Assembly: GCF_014217685.1 (NCBI RefSeq)
Contig: NZ_CP043653.1
Location: forward strand, 2,918,419 to 2,982,418
Direction: 5' to 3'
Source of the DNA: Glaciihabitans sp. INWT7
GTDB taxonomy: Bacteria > Actinomycetota > Actinomycetes > Actinomycetales > Microbacteriaceae
Length of the DNA: 64,000 nucleotides
Positions 27,191 through 41,364 of this stretch are shown one piece after another. Each line of letters begins with the position of its first letter. Position 1 is the stretch's first letter. Made by a program: the position numbers and the translations under genes. The notes beneath the pieces are model-generated. The model did no database searches. It was given only the letters and a program-made list of their open reading frames with translations, and was not told where the DNA came from.

Positions 27191-27781
27191 TTAGACGGGA
27201 GTGTTCTCCGCGTTACGGAACGGGAACCCGAGGGCCTTGAGCAGTGCGCGGCCCTCATCGTCGGTCTTGGCGGTGGTGACGACGGTGATGTCGAAGCCGC
27301 GGACGCGATCGATGCGGTCCTGGTCGATTTCGTGGAACATGGACTGCTCCGTGAGGCCGAAGGTGTAGTTGCCGTTGCCGTCGAACTGCTTGTCCGACAG
27401 ACCGCGGAAGTCGCGGATGCGGGGAAGCGCGAGCGAGAGCAGACGGTCGAGGAACTCCCAGGCCCGGTCACCACGGAGGGTGACGTGGGCGCCGATCGGC
27501 TGGCCCTCGCGGAGCTTGAACTGCGCGATGGACTTGCGAGCGGCGGTGACCTGCGGCTTCTGGCCGGTGATCGCGGTGAGGTCCTTGACGGCCCCATCGA
27601 TGATCTTGCCGTCGCGGGCGGCCTCGCCGACACCGGTGTTGACGACGATCTTCACGAGCCCGGGCACCTGGTGCACGTTCGTGAAGCCGAAGTCCTTGGC
27701 CAGCTGGGCAGAGATCTCGGTCTTGTACTTCTGCTTGAGGCGCGGCTGGATTTTGCCAGCTGCAGTTGCAGTGTCAGTCAT
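27191..27781 (-). CDS. rplE: 50S ribosomal protein L5
   Basis: 196 residues. [55 protein letters not shown] and the C-terminal [15 protein letters not shown]5 binds 5S rRNA and contacts P-site tRNA. The ATG overlaps the rplX stop (TAATG). Confidence 0.98.
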   Translation of the reverse strand: MTDTATAAGKIQPRLKQKYKTEISAQLAKDFGFTNVHQVPGLVKIVVNTGVGEAARDGKIIDGAVKDLTAITGQKPQVTAARKSIAQFKLREGQPIGAHVTLRGDRAWEFLDRLLSLALPRIRDFRGLSDKQFDGNGNYTFGLTEQSMFHEIDQDRIDRVRGFDITVVTTAKTDDEGRALLKALGFPFRNAENTPV

Positions 27782-28392
27782 TAGTCGGCGTCCTTCTCAG
27801 TTGCCTTGGTGGTCTTGGGTGCGGCCTTCGCCTTGGGGGCTGCAGCCTTCGTGGCAGCGGCCTTCGCCTTCGGAGCGGCCTTCGCCTTCGGCTCGACTGC
27901 CTCGGTCGCAACGGGAGTCGTGGACTCCTCGTCGCTCACGATTCCGTCGGTGACCACGACGTCGTCGGCCTTGTCGGCCTTCGCGGTGTCAGCCTTCGCG
28001 GTGTCTGCCTTCTTCGAGTCGGCCTTCTTCGCAGTCGCCTTCACGGGAGTGCGTCGAGAGTCCTTGAAGTAGCGCGTACGGGTCGTCTTGCCCGAGGCAT
28101 CCGTCTCCACCGCAAAGCCGACGCGAGCCGGCTGCTTGGTGTCGGGATTGACCAGCTGCACATTCGACACGTGGATCGGCGCTTCGCGCGTCTCGATACC
28201 GCCGGTCTTGGTGCCGCGGTCGCTCTGGCCGACGCGGACGTGCTTGGTGATGTAGTTGAGCCCCTCGACGACGACGCGGTTCTTCTCCACGAGCACCTCG
28301 ATGACGCGGCCCTGCTTGCCACGGTCGCCACCGCGGGCCTGGCTGCGGCCGCTGATGAGCTGGACGAGATCGCCCTTTTTGATGTTCGCCAT
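27781..28392 (-). CDS. rplX: 50S ribosomal protein L24 with long C-terminal tail
   Basis: 203 residues against about 105. The N-terminal KOW domain ([40 protein letters not shown]) and [16 protein letters not shown] are standard. From about residue 110 a low-complexity tail follows, first Lys/Asp/Ala ([20 protein letters not shown]), then acidic, then Ala/Lys/Pro-rich. The reading frame and codon use continue smoothly and it ends with a TAATG overlap to rplE, so the tail is part of the gene. Confidence 0.95.
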   Translation of the reverse strand: MANIKKGDLVQLISGRSQARGGDRGKQGRVIEVLVEKNRVVVEGLNYITKHVRVGQSDRGTKTGGIETREAPIHVSNVQLVNPDTKQPARVGFAVETDASGKTTRTRYFKDSRRTPVKATAKKADSKKADTAKADTAKADKADDVVVTDGIVSDEESTTPVATEAVEPKAKAAPKAKAAATKAAAPKAKAAPKTTKATEKDAD

Positions 28393-28394
28393 GG

Positions 28395-28763
28395 TTACAA
28401 GACCTCCGGTGCGAGCGAGATGATCTTCATGAACTTCTTGTCGCGGAGTTCGCGACCGACCGGTCCGAAGATACGAGTGCCACGAGGGTCGCCGTCTGCC
28501 TTGAGGATGACGGCGGCGTTCTCGTCGAACTTGATGTAGGAGCCGTCGGGACGACGGGTCTCTTTCTTGGTGCGCACGATGACTGCCTTGACGACGTCAC
28601 CCTTCTTGACGTTGCCGCCAGGGATCGCATCCTTGACCGTGGCGACGATGATGTCGCCGAGGCCGGCGTAACGACGGCCGGAGCCACCGAGTACGCGAAT
28701 CGTGAGCAGCTCCTTGGCACCGGTGTTATCGGCGACCTTGAGCCTGGATTCCTGCTGAAGCAT
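28395..28763 (-). CDS. rplN: 50S ribosomal protein L14
   Basis: 122 residues, the universal length: [58 protein letters not shown]. It forms an intersubunit bridge. Confidence 0.99.
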   Translation of the reverse strand: MLQQESRLKVADNTGAKELLTIRVLGGSGRRYAGLGDIIVATVKDAIPGGNVKKGDVVKAVIVRTKKETRRPDGSYIKFDENAAVILKADGDPRGTRIFGPVGRELRDKKFMKIISLAPEVL

Positions 28764-28795
28764 TTAGGTGTCCTTATACGAAGTAAGCGCGAGGC

Positions 28796-29092
28796 CTACT
28801 TGGCCTTCTCGAGGATCTCGACCAGGCGCCAGTGCTTTGTGGCACTGAGCGGGCGGGTCTCGCTGATGATGACGAGGTCGCCGATGCCGGCCGCGTTGGC
28901 CTCATCGTGCGCCTTGACCTTGGAGGTGCGGCGGATCACCTTGCCGTAGAGGGGGTGCTTTACGCGGTCCTCGACCTCGACGACGATGGTCTTGTCCATC
29001 TTGTCGCTCGTGACATAGCCACGACGGGTCTTGCGGTATCCGCGGTCCGCAGCCGTCTCTTGCGGCTCGGTGCTCTTGGTCTCGGTAGCCAT
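28796..29092 (-). CDS. rpsQ: 30S ribosomal protein S17
   Basis: 98 residues. [40 protein letters not shown] and [20 protein letters not shown] identify S17, an early-binding 16S rRNA protein. A ~18-residue Thr/Glu-rich N-terminal lead is present. TAATG overlap with rpmC. Confidence 0.98.
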   Translation of the reverse strand: MATETKSTEPQETAADRGYRKTRRGYVTSDKMDKTIVVEVEDRVKHPLYGKVIRRTSKVKAHDEANAAGIGDLVIISETRPLSATKHWRLVEILEKAK

Positions 29093-29414
29093 TACTTCTT
29101 CTCCTCAGCCGACTCGGGGGCTGCTTCCGCAACATCCGCAGTCTTCTTGGTCTTCTTGGCGGCAGCCTTCGGGGCTACCTCGACCGGAGCAGGAGTCGCA
29201 CGGATGCCCAGCTCGCGCTCACGGATGACCGTGTAGATGCGAGCGATGTCGCGCTTGACAGCGCGAAGGCGACCGTGGCTTTCCAGCTGGCCGGTGGCCG
29301 ACTGGAAGCGCAGGTTGAACAGCTCTTCCTTGGCCTTCTTGAGTTCGTCGACGAGTCGCTCGTCTTCGAAGGTGTCGAGCTCGTCTGGAGCGAGCTCTTT
29401 GGAACCGATCGCCA

Positions 29415-29415
<1 letters not shown>
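29092..29415 (-). CDS. rpmC: 50S ribosomal protein L29 with C-terminal extension
   Basis: 107 residues; the core L29 ([39 protein letters not shown]) takes up about 70. The last ~35 residues are an Ala/Lys/Glu tail ([20 protein letters not shown]). L29 sits at the peptide exit tunnel. Its ATG overlaps the rplP stop. Confidence 0.97.
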
Positions 29416-29834
<419 letters not shown>

Positions 29835-29838
29835 GGCT

Positions 29839-30648
29839 CTAGGCCTCCACTGCTACGGCTGCCGGAGCAGCGTCTGCCTTCGGAGCGGCCGCGGCTGCCG
29901 GGGCAGCTCCACGACGCGGTCCGCTGTCGCGGGCACCATCACGGCGGTCGTCGCGGCGCTCGGGGCGCGTTGACTTGGCGTTGGCCTGCTCGCGAGCGAG
30001 CTCCTTGTTGGTGATGTCGCCCTTGTAGATCCAGACCTTCACGCCGATGCGGCCGAAGGTGGTCTTGGCCTCGTAGAAGCCGTAGTCGATGTTCGCGCGC
30101 AACGTGTGCAGCGGAACGCGACCCTCGCGGTAGAACTCGGAGCGGCTCATTTCTGCGCCACCGAGACGACCGGAGACCTGGATTCGAACACCCTTGACCG
30201 TGGGAGTGCGCTGAGCACCCTGGAGCCCCTTGCGCATGGCACGACGGAACGCGACGCGAGCGCTGAGCTGCTCCGCGATCCCCTGTGCCACGAGCTGGGC
30301 CTCGGCCTCGGGGTTCTTGACCTCGAGGATGTTGAGCTGGATCTGCTTGCCCGAGAGCTTCTCGAGGTCGGTGCGGATGCGCTCGGCCTCGGCGCCACGA
30401 CGACCGATCACGATGCCCGGACGGGCGGTGTGGATGTCGACGCGAACGCGGTCACGGGTGCGCTCGATCTCGATGCGCGCCACTCCGGCGCGGTCGAGCG
30501 AGGTCTTGAGCAGGTTGCGGATCTTGATGTCTTCGGCGACGAAGTCGCTGTAGCGCTGTCCGACCTTGGTGCTGTCCGAGAACCAACGCGACACGTGGTC
30601 GGTGGTGATTCCCAGGCGGAACCCGTAGGGGTTTACTTTCTGTCCCAT
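29839..30648 (-). CDS. rpsC: 30S ribosomal protein S3
   Basis: 269 residues. [20 protein letters not shown], the KH domain with [20 protein letters not shown], and [20 protein letters not shown]. The last ~55 residues are an Arg/Asp- then Ala-rich tail ([20 protein letters not shown]), a common actinobacterial extension. S3 lines the mRNA entry channel. Confidence 0.98.
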   Translation of the reverse strand: MGQKVNPYGFRLGITTDHVSRWFSDSTKVGQRYSDFVAEDIKIRNLLKTSLDRAGVARIEIERTRDRVRVDIHTARPGIVIGRRGAEAERIRTDLEKLSGKQIQLNILEVKNPEAEAQLVAQGIAEQLSARVAFRRAMRKGLQGAQRTPTVKGVRIQVSGRLGGAEMSRSEFYREGRVPLHTLRANIDYGFYEAKTTFGRIGVKVWIYKGDITNKELAREQANAKSTRPERRDDRRDGARDSGPRRGAAPAAAAAPKADAAPAAVAVEA

Positions 30649-31061
30649 TACTTCTTCCCTGCCTTCGCAGTCGATGGACGCTTGGAAGCCACAACAGCGG
30701 TCTCGTTCTCATCCGGCGTTGCTAGGACGATCGTGATGTGGCTGGTGCGCTTCAGGATCTGGAACGCGCGTCCCTGGGCACGAGGCTGGAAGCGCTTGAG
30801 GGTCGTTCCCTCGTCGACGTACGCCGACGAGACGAACAGGTCCTGCTCATCCAGGTAGCTGTTGCTGGCATCGGCCTTGACCCGGGCGTTGGCGATAGCC
30901 GACTCGACGAGCTTGTAGACCGGGGTGCTGGCACCCTGAGGAGCGAACTTCAGGATGGCCAGGGCCTCATGTGCCTGCTTGCCGCGGATCATGTTGACGA
31001 CACGACGAGCCTTTGTGGCGGTGACGCGAATGTGCTTCACGCGAGCGATGGATTCAACCAT
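30648..31061 (-). CDS. rplV: 50S ribosomal protein L22
   Basis: 137 residues. [40 protein letters not shown] and [20 protein letters not shown]. The beta-hairpin tip that narrows the exit tunnel is within the last segment. TAATG overlap with rpsC. Confidence 0.98.
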   Translation of the reverse strand: MVESIARVKHIRVTATKARRVVNMIRGKQAHEALAILKFAPQGASTPVYKLVESAIANARVKADASNSYLDEQDLFVSSAYVDEGTTLKRFQPRAQGRAFQILKRTSHITIVLATPDENETAVVASKRPSTAKAGKK

Positions 31062-31086
31062 TTCTCTTTACCTTTCCGTCCCCGCG

Positions 31087-31368
31087 CTAGCGGCGACGAC
31101 CCTTCTTGTCGTCCTTCTCGTGTCCACGGAAGGTGCGGGTGGGAGCAAACTCTCCGAGCTTGTGCCCAACCATCGTCTCGGTGATGAACACCGGGATGTG
31201 CTTGCGGCCGTCGTGCACTGCGATGGTGTGTCCCAGGAAAGACGGGATGATCATCGAGCGACGCGACCAGGTCTTGATAACGCTCTTGCTGCTGGCTTCG
31301 TTCGCCTTGGCCACCTTGCGAAACAGGTGGTCGTCGACGAAGGGGCCCTTTTTAAGACTGCGTGGCAT
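31087..31368 (-). CDS. rpsS: 30S ribosomal protein S19
   Basis: 93 residues: [61 protein letters not shown]19 lies in the 30S head beside S13. Confidence 0.99.
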   Translation of the reverse strand: MPRSLKKGPFVDDHLFRKVAKANEASSKSVIKTWSRRSMIIPSFLGHTIAVHDGRKHIPVFITETMVGHKLGEFAPTRTFRGHEKDDKKGRRR

Positions 31369-31380
31369 CCTTTACAACTC

Positions 31381-32220
31381 CTACTTGCGCTTCTTGCCGA
31401 CATTGCGGCGGCGAACGATGAGCTTGTCGCTCTCTTTGTTGATGTGGCGGGTGCGGCCCTCTTTCTGGCCCCACGGGCTGACCGGGTGGCGTCCACCGGA
31501 GGTCTTGCCCTCTCCACCACCATGTGGGTGGTCGACCGGGTTCATGGCGACTCCACGCACGGTCGGGCGAACGCCCTTCCAGCGCATACGGCCAGCCTTT
31601 CCCCAGTTGATGTTCGACTGCTCGGCGTTGCCGACCTCGCCGATCGTGGCGCGGCAGCGCGCGTCGACGTTGCGGATCTCACCGGACGGCAGGCGGAGCT
31701 GCGCGTACGGGCCGTCCTTGGCGACGAGACGAACGGATGCTCCGGCAGAGCGAGCCATCTTGGCTCCCCCGCCCGGCTTCAGCTCGATCGCGTGGATGAC
31801 GGTGCCGACCGGGATGTTGCGCAGCGGCAGGTTGTTACCCGGCTTGATGTCTGCGCCGGCGCCCGACTCGATGATGTCGCCCTGGTTGAGCTTGTTCGGA
31901 GCGATGATGTAGCGCTTCGAGCCATCCACGAAATGAAGCAGCGCGATGCGCGCCGTGCGGTTCGGGTCGTACTCGATCTCGGCGACACGGGCGTTGACGC
32001 CGTCCTTGTCGTTGCGCTTGAAGTCGATCACGCGGTATTGGCGCTTGTGGCCACCACCGATGTGACGGGTCGTGATGCGACCGGCGTTGTTACGGCCACC
32101 GGTCTTGGGCAGCGGGCGAAGAAGCGACTTCTCCGGGGTCGAACGCGTGATCTCGGCAAAGTCTGCAACCGAGGAACCGCGACGACCGGGAGTCGTGGGC
32201 TTGTACTTACGAATAGCCAT
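31381..32220 (-). CDS. rplB: 50S ribosomal protein L2
   Basis: 279 residues. [20 protein letters not shown] and the C-terminal catalytic-site region [20 protein letters not shown], containing the conserved histidine needed for peptidyl transfer. L2 is required for subunit association. Confidence 0.99.
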   Translation of the reverse strand: MAIRKYKPTTPGRRGSSVADFAEITRSTPEKSLLRPLPKTGGRNNAGRITTRHIGGGHKRQYRVIDFKRNDKDGVNARVAEIEYDPNRTARIALLHFVDGSKRYIIAPNKLNQGDIIESGAGADIKPGNNLPLRNIPVGTVIHAIELKPGGGAKMARSAGASVRLVAKDGPYAQLRLPSGEIRNVDARCRATIGEVGNAEQSNINWGKAGRMRWKGVRPTVRGVAMNPVDHPHGGGEGKTSGGRHPVSPWGQKEGRTRHINKESDKLIVRRRNVGKKRK

Positions 32221-32239
32221 TGTTTTCTCTCCTCAGTCC

Positions 32240-32542
32240 CTAGCCGACAGCCGTGAAGATGTCGATGGAACCGGACTTGAGGGTCACGATCGCGCGCTTG
32301 GTGTCCTTGCGCTTGCCGAGACCGAACTTGGTACGGCGGGTCTTGCCCTTTTTGTTCAGGGTGTTGATCGACGCAACCTCGACGCTGAAGATCTTCTCGA
32401 TCGCCAGCTTGATCTCGGTCTTGTTCGACCGCGGGTCGACGATGAAGGTGTACTTGCCCTGGTCGATCAGGCTGTAGCTCTTCTCGGAGACGACCGGCGA
32501 CAGGATGACGTCGCGGGGGTCCTTCTGGGTCGCGATGCTCAT
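32240..32542 (-). CDS. rplW: 50S ribosomal protein L23
   Basis: 100 residues. [40 protein letters not shown] and KAIVTL-type C-terminal strand. L23 is the docking site for trigger factor and SRP at the exit tunnel. ATGA overlap with the rplD stop. Confidence 0.98.
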   Translation of the reverse strand: MSIATQKDPRDVILSPVVSEKSYSLIDQGKYTFIVDPRSNKTEIKLAIEKIFSVEVASINTLNKKGKTRRTKFGLGKRKDTKRAIVTLKSGSIDIFTAVG

Positions 32543-33270
32543 GCGGATGCCTTCTCTCTACGTGCCGCTGCACGCTCAGGGCTGACGCGCTTCTTGCTGA
32601 CCGGCGCGTCGTCCTCGGTGGTCTCGACCCGTGCGGTCTTGACCGGTCCGGCGACGAAGCCGTCGAAGGCGCTCTTGGTGAACACGATGTCGTCGCTCAC
32701 GACGACGTCGTAGGCGTTGAGCTGGTCCCAGGTGAGCACGTGCACGCCGGGGATGTTGCGCACGCTCTTCTGGCAGACCAGGTCATCGCGCTCGATGACG
32801 ATGAGCACGTGGCTCGAGGTGGCGATGCTCGCCAGCAGAGCGACGATGGTCTTGGTCGAGGGCACGTCTCCGACGGAGAGCGAGTCGACGACGTGGATGC
32901 GTCCACCGCGGGCGCGGTCCGAGAGGGCGCCGCGCAGTGCTGCCGCGATCATCTTCTTGGGGGTGCGCTGCGCATAGTCGCGAGGGTGGGGTCCGTGGAC
33001 GATTCCACCACCGGTCATCTGGGGAGCACGGATCGATCCCTGGCGGGCACGACCGGTTCCCTTCTGCTTGAACGGCTTGCGACCGGCACCGGACACCTCA
33101 CCACGACGGAGCGTGTTGTGCGTGCCCTGGCGGGCTGCGGCGCGCTGGGCGACGACGACCTGGTGGATGAGCGGGACGTTGGTCTGCACGTCGAAGGTCT
33201 CTGCGGGGAGGTCGACAGATCCGACCTTCTTTCCCTTGGAGTCGATGACGTCGAGCGTGTTGTCGGCCAT
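32539..33270 (-). CDS. rplD: 50S ribosomal protein L4
   Basis: 243 residues. The tunnel loop [20 protein letters not shown] with [20 protein letters not shown] is highly conserved. A ~25-residue basic C-terminal extension ([17 protein letters not shown]) is extra compared with E. coli L4. In E. coli L4 represses its own operon; whether it does here is unknown. Confidence 0.97.
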   Translation of the reverse strand: MADNTLDVIDSKGKKVGSVDLPAETFDVQTNVPLIHQVVVAQRAAARQGTHNTLRRGEVSGAGRKPFKQKGTGRARQGSIRAPQMTGGGIVHGPHPRDYAQRTPKKMIAAALRGALSDRARGGRIHVVDSLSVGDVPSTKTIVALLASIATSSHVLIVIERDDLVCQKSVRNIPGVHVLTWDQLNAYDVVVSDDIVFTKSAFDGFVAGPVKTARVETTEDDAPVSKKRVSPERAAARREKASA

Positions 33271-33274
33271 GGCC

Positions 33275-33925
33275 TTACGCTCCCTTCACTGCGTTGCGGA
33301 CGAAGACGATGCGGCCCTTGGCGCCGGGAACGGCACCCTTGACCAGGATCAGGTTCTTCTCGAGGTCGACCGAGTGCACGATGAGGTTCATCGCGGTGAC
33401 GCGGTCACCACCCATGCGGCCGGCCATGCGCATTCCCTTGAACACGCGGGAAGGCGTGGAGGATGCACCGATCGAGCCGGGCTTGCGGTGGTTGCGGTGA
33501 GAACCGTGGGAGGAGGAGACACCCTTGAAGTTGTGACGCTTCATGACTCCGGCGAAGCCCTTGCCCTTGGAGGTACCGACGACGTCGACCTTCTGGCCGG
33601 CCTCGAAGATGTCGACCGCGATCTCCTGGCCGAGCGTGTACTCGGCGGCATCCGCGGTGCGGACCTCGGTGAGGTGACGGCGAGGCGTGACGCCCGCCTT
33701 GTCGAAGTGACCGGACGCCGGCTTGTTCACCTTGCGGGGGTCGATCTGGCCGTAGGCGATCTGCACGGCGAGGTAGCCGTCGACCTCCTCTGAGCGCAGC
33801 TGGGTCACGACGTTGGGAGTGATCTCCACGACGGTGACGGGGATGAGCTTGTTGTTCGCATCCCAGACCTGGGTCATGCCGAGCTTCTTGCCCAACAGTC
33901 CCTTGCTTGTCTTAGTAGTAGCCAT
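33275..33925 (-). CDS. rplC: 50S ribosomal protein L3
   Basis: 216 residues. [20 protein letters not shown], the motif [16 protein letters not shown] and [20 protein letters not shown] identify L3, an initiator of 50S assembly close to the peptidyl-transferase centre. Confidence 0.99.
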   Translation of the reverse strand: MATTKTSKGLLGKKLGMTQVWDANNKLIPVTVVEITPNVVTQLRSEEVDGYLAVQIAYGQIDPRKVNKPASGHFDKAGVTPRRHLTEVRTADAAEYTLGQEIAVDIFEAGQKVDVVGTSKGKGFAGVMKRHNFKGVSSSHGSHRNHRKPGSIGASSTPSRVFKGMRMAGRMGGDRVTAMNLIVHSVDLEKNLILVKGAVPGAKGRIVFVRNAVKGA

Positions 33926-33933
33926 GATTCGTC

Positions 33934-34242
33934 CTACAGCTTGATCTCGATGTTGACGTCGGCGGGGAGGTCGAGTCGCATGAGCGAGTCGACGGCCTTC
34001 GGCGTCGGGTCGATGATGTCGATGAGGCGCTTATGGGTGCGCTTCTCGAAGTGCTCGCGGCTGTCCTTGTACTTATGAGGAGAACGGATCACGACGATCA
34101 CGTTCTTCTCGGTAGGAAGGGGCACCGGGCCGACGACAGTAGCACCGGCACGGGTTACCGTGTCGACGATCTTGCGCGCCGAGCTGTCGATGACCTCGTG
34201 ATCATACGACTTAAGTCGGATGCGGATCTTTTGTCCCGCCAT
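33934..34242 (-). CDS. rpsJ: 30S ribosomal protein S10
   Basis: 102 residues: [61 protein letters not shown]10 also serves as NusE in transcription antitermination complexes. First gene of the S10 operon; the ATG follows AAAGAGAGTGAGTC. Confidence 0.99.
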   Translation of the reverse strand: MAGQKIRIRLKSYDHEVIDSSARKIVDTVTRAGATVVGPVPLPTEKNVIVVIRSPHKYKDSREHFEKRTHKRLIDIIDPTPKAVDSLMRLDLPADVNIEIKL

Positions 34243-34672
34243 GTGTGACTCACTCTCTTTAATGCATCTTGGCTTCGCGGCATGCGCTCGGCTATTGGAT
34301 GCTCGGTTTGCTCAGTCCGCGCCCTTGCGGGGCCCGGTGCTGTCGCACCACTGTTTTTGTGTCAATGAATACTTGAGTCCGGTTGTAGCTTGGACTGCGT
34401 CGACCCCCGCGCCCGGGCGTGTTGCCCGCGCACCGAACATGGTTGTGACCACATCCAGGGGATTCGATTAAGTCGTGTTCTGCTACCCGCGGCCCAGATG
34501 GTGACGCTGGATCTTGACGATCCGGTCTCGCATCTGTGCACTGCCTGGCAGTGATCCCGGCGCAAAGCCGGTTTTGTTGAACTAGGAGAGTCTGCCACAG
34601 GTTTGCCAGTGTCTGCAACCCGGGCGTGTCATGCTGCGGCGTGTCGTATCCGCCCCGGAAAACGAGACTCAG
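34243..34672 (-). other. S10-operon leader and upstream spacer
   Basis: 430 bp without a gene. The best promoter candidate on the minus strand is TTGCAG (34613-34618), 18 bp, CAGACT (34589-34594), which is weak at the -10. A hairpin CCGGC-GCAAA-GCCGG followed by TTTT on the plus strand (34557-34575) and a small palindrome ACTGCCTGGCAGT (34540-34552) lie just downstream of it. A leader of some 300 nt before rpsJ would allow regulation, but nothing specific is recognised. Confidence 0.4.
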
Positions 34673-35359
34673 TCAGAGGGAGCGACGATCCGCGGTGACG
34701 AGGGTGATCGTTGCCGCGGTAAAGATGATCGTGCCGGCGAGCAGGGCGACAGCACCGCCAGCCCACTGCACGCACACGGCGCCGATGGCCGCGCCCACTC
34801 CCATGGCGACCACCGCGGCGAGGCGCGGAAACCAGTTCTTGCTACTTCCCCCGGCGAGCCTGCTGTCCCGGGCGAGGTTGGCGAGAGTGTTCGTGACGAC
34901 GATCGTCGTGACATCCGAGTTGCCGATCGGCTTGACGGCGGAGACCTGGGCTCCCATGACAACGGCCAGGAGGGCGGTCACCGAGAGCAGCGCGGGGTGA
35001 TTGAGCTGGTGCACGATCAGCCAGTAGATCGCGAGCACGATCATCAATACCGCTCCCCCGATCAGTACCCCGCGGCTCGAGCGCGGGAGCCCTTTCGGTG
35101 CCGATTGGCCGACGATGCGTCCACCCAGGATGGATCCGAGGACGAAGCCGAGAAGCGCGATGATGTTGTTGAGCAGCAGCGACTTGCCCGCTCCGACGAG
35201 GCTGAAGCCGATGAACAGCACGTTACCGGTCATGTTGCCGGTGAACACCTTGTCGAGGGCGAGGTAACTCACCGCATCGATGCATCCGGTGGATGCGGTC
35301 AGCAGAAGGAGGCCGGTGACGAAGTGGTGGCCGACGGGGAGAAGTGGGGGGCGCGCCAT
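34673..35359 (-). CDS. DUF1275 (YoaK-like) membrane protein
   Basis: 228 residues, about six membrane segments. LLLTASTGCIDAVSYLALDK, VFTGNMTGNVLFIGFSLVGA and PIGNSDVTTIVVTNTLANLA are the characteristic DUF1275 motifs. The function of the family is not established. A TACCGT box lies 7 nt before the ATG, with a purine run AGGGGA between; either leaderless or short-leader initiation is possible. Confidence 0.88.
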   Translation of the reverse strand: MARPPLLPVGHHFVTGLLLLTASTGCIDAVSYLALDKVFTGNMTGNVLFIGFSLVGAGKSLLLNNIIALLGFVLGSILGGRIVGQSAPKGLPRSSRGVLIGGAVLMIVLAIYWLIVHQLNHPALLSVTALLAVVMGAQVSAVKPIGNSDVTTIVVTNTLANLARDSRLAGGSSKNWFPRLAAVVAMGVGAAIGAVCVQWAGGAVALLAGTIIFTAATITLVTADRRSL

Positions 35360-35400
35360 TCCCCTAACGGTAGTGGAATCGCGGGCCCCCCTATCGCCGT

Positions 35401-35610
35401 CTACTCGGTGCCGACTGCCTTGTCTGCGGCATCCCGGGCGCCGTCGATCTGCTCTTCGAACTTGCCGCCGGTGATTTTGTTCGCGACGTCGGCGATGCCG
35501 TCGAGGAGCTTGTCACTGATGTCCTCCGCCTGCTCGCTGTGCAGGGCTCCGGCGACCTTGTCGTCCTTGAGGAACGCTTCTGCTTTACCGGTGATGTCCT
35601 CGAGTCCCAT
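35401..35610 (-). CDS. Small MT0933/Rv0909-like antitoxin-family protein
   Basis: 69 residues from ATG 35610, which follows AAAGGAGATACGC. The pattern of amphipathic helices ending ANKITGGKFEEQIDGARDAA resembles the MT0933-like antitoxin family (KxTGGKYxxQIDKxxDxA). No toxin gene is adjacent: neighbours are topoisomerase IB and DUF1275. Many family members occur without an obvious toxin, so the antitoxin label is only a family name here. Confidence 0.7.
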   Translation of the reverse strand: MGLEDITGKAEAFLKDDKVAGALHSEQAEDISDKLLDGIADVANKITGGKFEEQIDGARDAADKAVGTE

Positions 35611-35697
35611 GCGTATCTCCTTTGATCCAGTGTCTCCCAGGCGGTCGACAGGGTAATTCTGCACCTCTCGCCCTGCGCGGTAAAGAAGGTCTCGAAG

Positions 35698-36666
35698 TCA
35701 GTCGAAGAGCAGGGCCCGCAGTTCGGACTCCGCGGAATTGAGGCGGTGCGGATCGATCGTGGCGTGCTCCGCGTAGCGGTCGACCAATCGAGGGTCCACG
35801 TAGCTCTTGCGTGCGATCGACGGCGTGTTGCCGAGAACCGCCGAGGCATCCCGCATGGCCTGCGCGATGGCGCGGTCCCGGGCGGACTTGCGCTGCTCCG
35901 GTCCGTGCTTGGCGAGGCTCACGGCCGCCGCGACCGTGCCGTGCAGCGTGCGGAAGTCCTTTGCGGTGAACTCTCCGCCGGTGCGCTCGCGCACGTAGGC
36001 ATTGATATCAGGGGCGACCACCGGATGCCACCGGGAGCCCTCCTTCCACGCGAGAAGTCGCGCATTCGGCCCGCGCCTCTTCAGCGACCGCACTACCGCG
36101 GCCAGGTCGGGGTCGGTGATCTCCGACTGCCACTCCTGCCCGCTCTTCGCGGGGAAATGCAGAGCCACCGTGTCGCCGCTCACTCTCGCGTGGGAGCAGA
36201 GCAGCGTCGCAAGGCCGTGGCTGCCATTGGACTCGGCGTACTGCTCCGAGCCCACCCGCAGCGAGCCGGTGTCGAGCATCCGGAAGGCCGCGGCGAGAGC
36301 GCGCTCGCGGGTGGGCTCGTCCAGGCGCAGCTCGATCGTCACCCGGCGTCGCGCGTTGGGAAGCGATTCTGCAAGGCTCAGCGCGCGATCGAACTTGATG
36401 CGGTCCTTCTGTTCCCGCCACGTCGGGTGGTAGATGTATTGGCGGCGTCCCGCAGCATCCACTCCCGTCGCCTGGATGTGGCCGTTGGGGTACGGGGCGA
36501 TCCAGACTTCCGTCCAGGCCGGGGGGATGGCGAGGTGTTCGATCCGTCGCCGGAGTTGCGGGTCGGCGATCGGATGTCCGGCGGCGTCCTTGTAGGAGAA
36601 GCCCCGCCCGGCCCGCACTCGCCGCAATCCCGCACCGGAAGAATCACTGCGGCGAAGTCGAGGCAT
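35698..36666 (-). CDS. DNA topoisomerase IB (poxvirus type)
   Basis: 322 residues. LRRVRAGRGFSYKDAAGHPI and IPPAWTEVWIAPYPNGHIQA form the N-terminal domain. The catalytic domain has KDFRTLHGTVAAAV, and the nucleophile tyrosine is probably in ARKSYVDPRLVDRY (residue ~289). Bacterial members relax supercoils through a 3'-phosphotyrosyl intermediate. The start is at ATG 36666. Confidence 0.95.
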   Translation of the reverse strand: MPRLRRSDSSGAGLRRVRAGRGFSYKDAAGHPIADPQLRRRIEHLAIPPAWTEVWIAPYPNGHIQATGVDAAGRRQYIYHPTWREQKDRIKFDRALSLAESLPNARRRVTIELRLDEPTRERALAAAFRMLDTGSLRVGSEQYAESNGSHGLATLLCSHARVSGDTVALHFPAKSGQEWQSEITDPDLAAVVRSLKRRGPNARLLAWKEGSRWHPVVAPDINAYVRERTGGEFTAKDFRTLHGTVAAAVSLAKHGPEQRKSARDRAIAQAMRDASAVLGNTPSIARKSYVDPRLVDRYAEHATIDPHRLNSAESELRALLFD

Positions 36667-36917
36667 GATTCCAGCCTAGGCAGCGGATATCGGGTGGCAA
36701 GCGGGTTGCGCGGAGGGGTGTTCCGTGCGTGGGTGCTCTCCGCTCGCACCGGCCCGCCCCGTCCAGGTTTTCGTGATCGAGACGTCACATTCCGTCCCAA
36801 GCGGGGCCGGGAATGACAGTTAGTGCCGGCTCGAAGCGATCGGACTGCACGGAGGACACGGTGAGGCGCGCGGCGAGGCGGGCGGCCGCGTCGGCGCGCG
36901 ACAGCGGCCGGGAAACG
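36667..36917. other. Spacer between topoisomerase IB and tuf
   Basis: About 250 bp up to the tuf terminator. I see no gene, repeat or convincing promoter here other than ordinary high-GC sequence; the promoter of the topoisomerase gene should lie in it. Confidence 0.4.
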
Positions 36918-36953
36918 ACGAAGGGCCGCGCCCTCTCGGGTGCGGCCCTTCGT
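36918..36953 (-). terminator. Terminator of the str operon (after tuf)
   Basis: ACGAAGGGCCGC (36918-36929) pairs with GCGGCCCTTCGT (36942-36953); three more inner G-C pairs after one mismatch and a TCTC loop complete a strong hairpin 28 bp after the tuf stop. Confidence 0.85.
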
Positions 36954-36980
36954 GTGCGCTGGATCAGCGCCGAACAGTTA

Positions 36981-38174
<1,194 letters not shown>

Positions 38175-38208
38175 TTGGTCCTCCTCAGGACTTAGGTGTA
38201 GACGCCCA

Positions 38209-38230
38209 CGGTTCGAATTGTTTCGAACCG
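38209..38230 (-). promoter_or_regulatory. Perfect hairpin in the fusA-tuf spacer
   Basis: CGGTTCGAA and TTCGAACCG form a 9-bp stem with a TTGT loop, ending about 20 nt before the tuf ribosome binding site. It has no T-run, so it is more likely an RNA-stability or processing element for tuf mRNA than a terminator. Confidence 0.5.
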
Positions 38231-38270
38231 CGTGCGCTACGGGGTTTGGATGTAGATATTTTACTTGGGT

Positions 38271-38282
38271 GAATAGCGGAAG

Positions 38283-38288
<6 letters not shown>
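38271..38288 (-). other. Hairpin at the fusA stop codon
   Basis: GAATAGC, GGAA, GCTATTC: a 7-bp perfect stem that includes the fusA stop codon. Followed on the minus strand by an AT-rich stretch with TAAAAT (38258-38263), so it could be a weak terminator or part of an internal tuf promoter region. Confidence 0.35.
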
Positions 38289-40400
<2,112 letters not shown>

Positions 40401-40519
40401 GGGGTGTCCTTACGGTTAAAAAGTGGAATGGATGCCGGGAGGGGCCTGAAACCTCGGTCGTAGGCTCCCTCGGGACTGGCGTCGCGCAATCGCTGGCGCG
40501 ATTACCACGGCTCCAGCGT

Positions 40520-40990
40520 CTACCAGCGGTAGTGCGCGAAGGCCTTGTTGGCGTCGGCCATCTTGTGAGTGTCCTCACGACGCTTCACGGCGGCACCGAG
40601 GCCGTTGGAAGCGTCGAGGATCTCGTTGGTGAGACGCTCGGTCATGGTCTTCTCGCGACGACCCTTGGCGTAGGTGGTGAGCCAGCGCAGCGCGAGGGTG
40701 TTGGCGCGGTGAGGCTTGACCTCGACCGGCACCTGGTAGGTGGATCCACCGACACGGCGGCTCTTGACCTCGATGGTCGGACGAACGTTGTCGAGCGCCT
40801 TCTTCAGCGTGACGACGGCATCCGCACCGTTCTTGGTCGATACTCCGACGAGCGCGTCGTACACGATGCGCTCGGCGAGGCCCTTCTTGCCATCAAGAAG
40901 GATCTTGTTGACGAGCTGGCTGACGATGGGGGCTCCGTAGACCGGGTCCGCAACTACGGGACGCTTCGGTGCTGGTCCTTTACGAGGCAT
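40520..40990 (-). CDS. rpsG: 30S ribosomal protein S7
   Basis: 156 residues: [61 protein letters not shown]7 nucleates the 30S head and contacts E-site tRNA. TAATG overlap with rpsL. Confidence 0.99.
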   Translation of the reverse strand: MPRKGPAPKRPVVADPVYGAPIVSQLVNKILLDGKKGLAERIVYDALVGVSTKNGADAVVTLKKALDNVRPTIEVKSRRVGGSTYQVPVEVKPHRANTLALRWLTTYAKGRREKTMTERLTNEILDASNGLGAAVKRREDTHKMADANKAFAHYRW

Positions 40991-41364
40991 TACTTCTTGT
41001 CCTTCTTCGCGCCGTAGAGGCTACGGGCCTGCTTGCGGTTCTTAACGGCCTGGGTGTCGAGCGCGCCGCGCACGATCTTGTAACGCACACCGGGGAGGTC
41101 CTTGACGCGACCGCCGCGGATGAGCACCATCGAGTGCTCCTGCAGGTTGTGGCCCTCGCCGGGAATGTAAGCGGTCACCTCGGTGCCGTTGGAGAGCTTG
41201 ACGCGCGCGACCTTGCGGAGAGCCGAGTTCGGCTTCTTCGGGGTGGTCGTGTACACGCGGGTGCACACACCGCGCTGCTGCGGGTTGCCCTTGAGGGCGG
41301 GCGCCTTGGTCTTGACGACCTTGGGGCTGCGGCCCTTACGGACCAACTGCTGAATGGTGGGCAC
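40990..41364 (-). CDS. rpsL: 30S ribosomal protein S12
   Basis: 124 residues from a GTG start (41364) preceded by [32 protein letters not shown] and [20 protein letters not shown] with [20 protein letters not shown] are universal. S12 monitors decoding. The streptomycin-determining lysine in PKKPNS is the wild-type residue. First gene of the str operon. Confidence 0.99.
   Translation of the reverse strand: MPTIQQLVRKGRSPKVVKTKAPALKGNPQQRGVCTRVYTTTPKKPNSALRKVARVKLSNGTEVTAYIPGEGHNLQEHSMVLIRGGRVKDLPGVRYKIVRGALDTQAVKNRKQARSLYGAKKDKK

Noticed and set aside
34557-34575. Hairpin with T-run on the plus strand as a terminator for a plus-strand gene
   Set aside because: There is no plus-strand gene upstream. 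It is more probably part of the S10 leader or incidental.
35401-35610. Toxin-antitoxin pair with topoisomerase IB or DUF1275
   Set aside because: Neither neighbour is a toxin and each gene has its own spacing and signals; the antitoxin family name alone is not evidence of a system.
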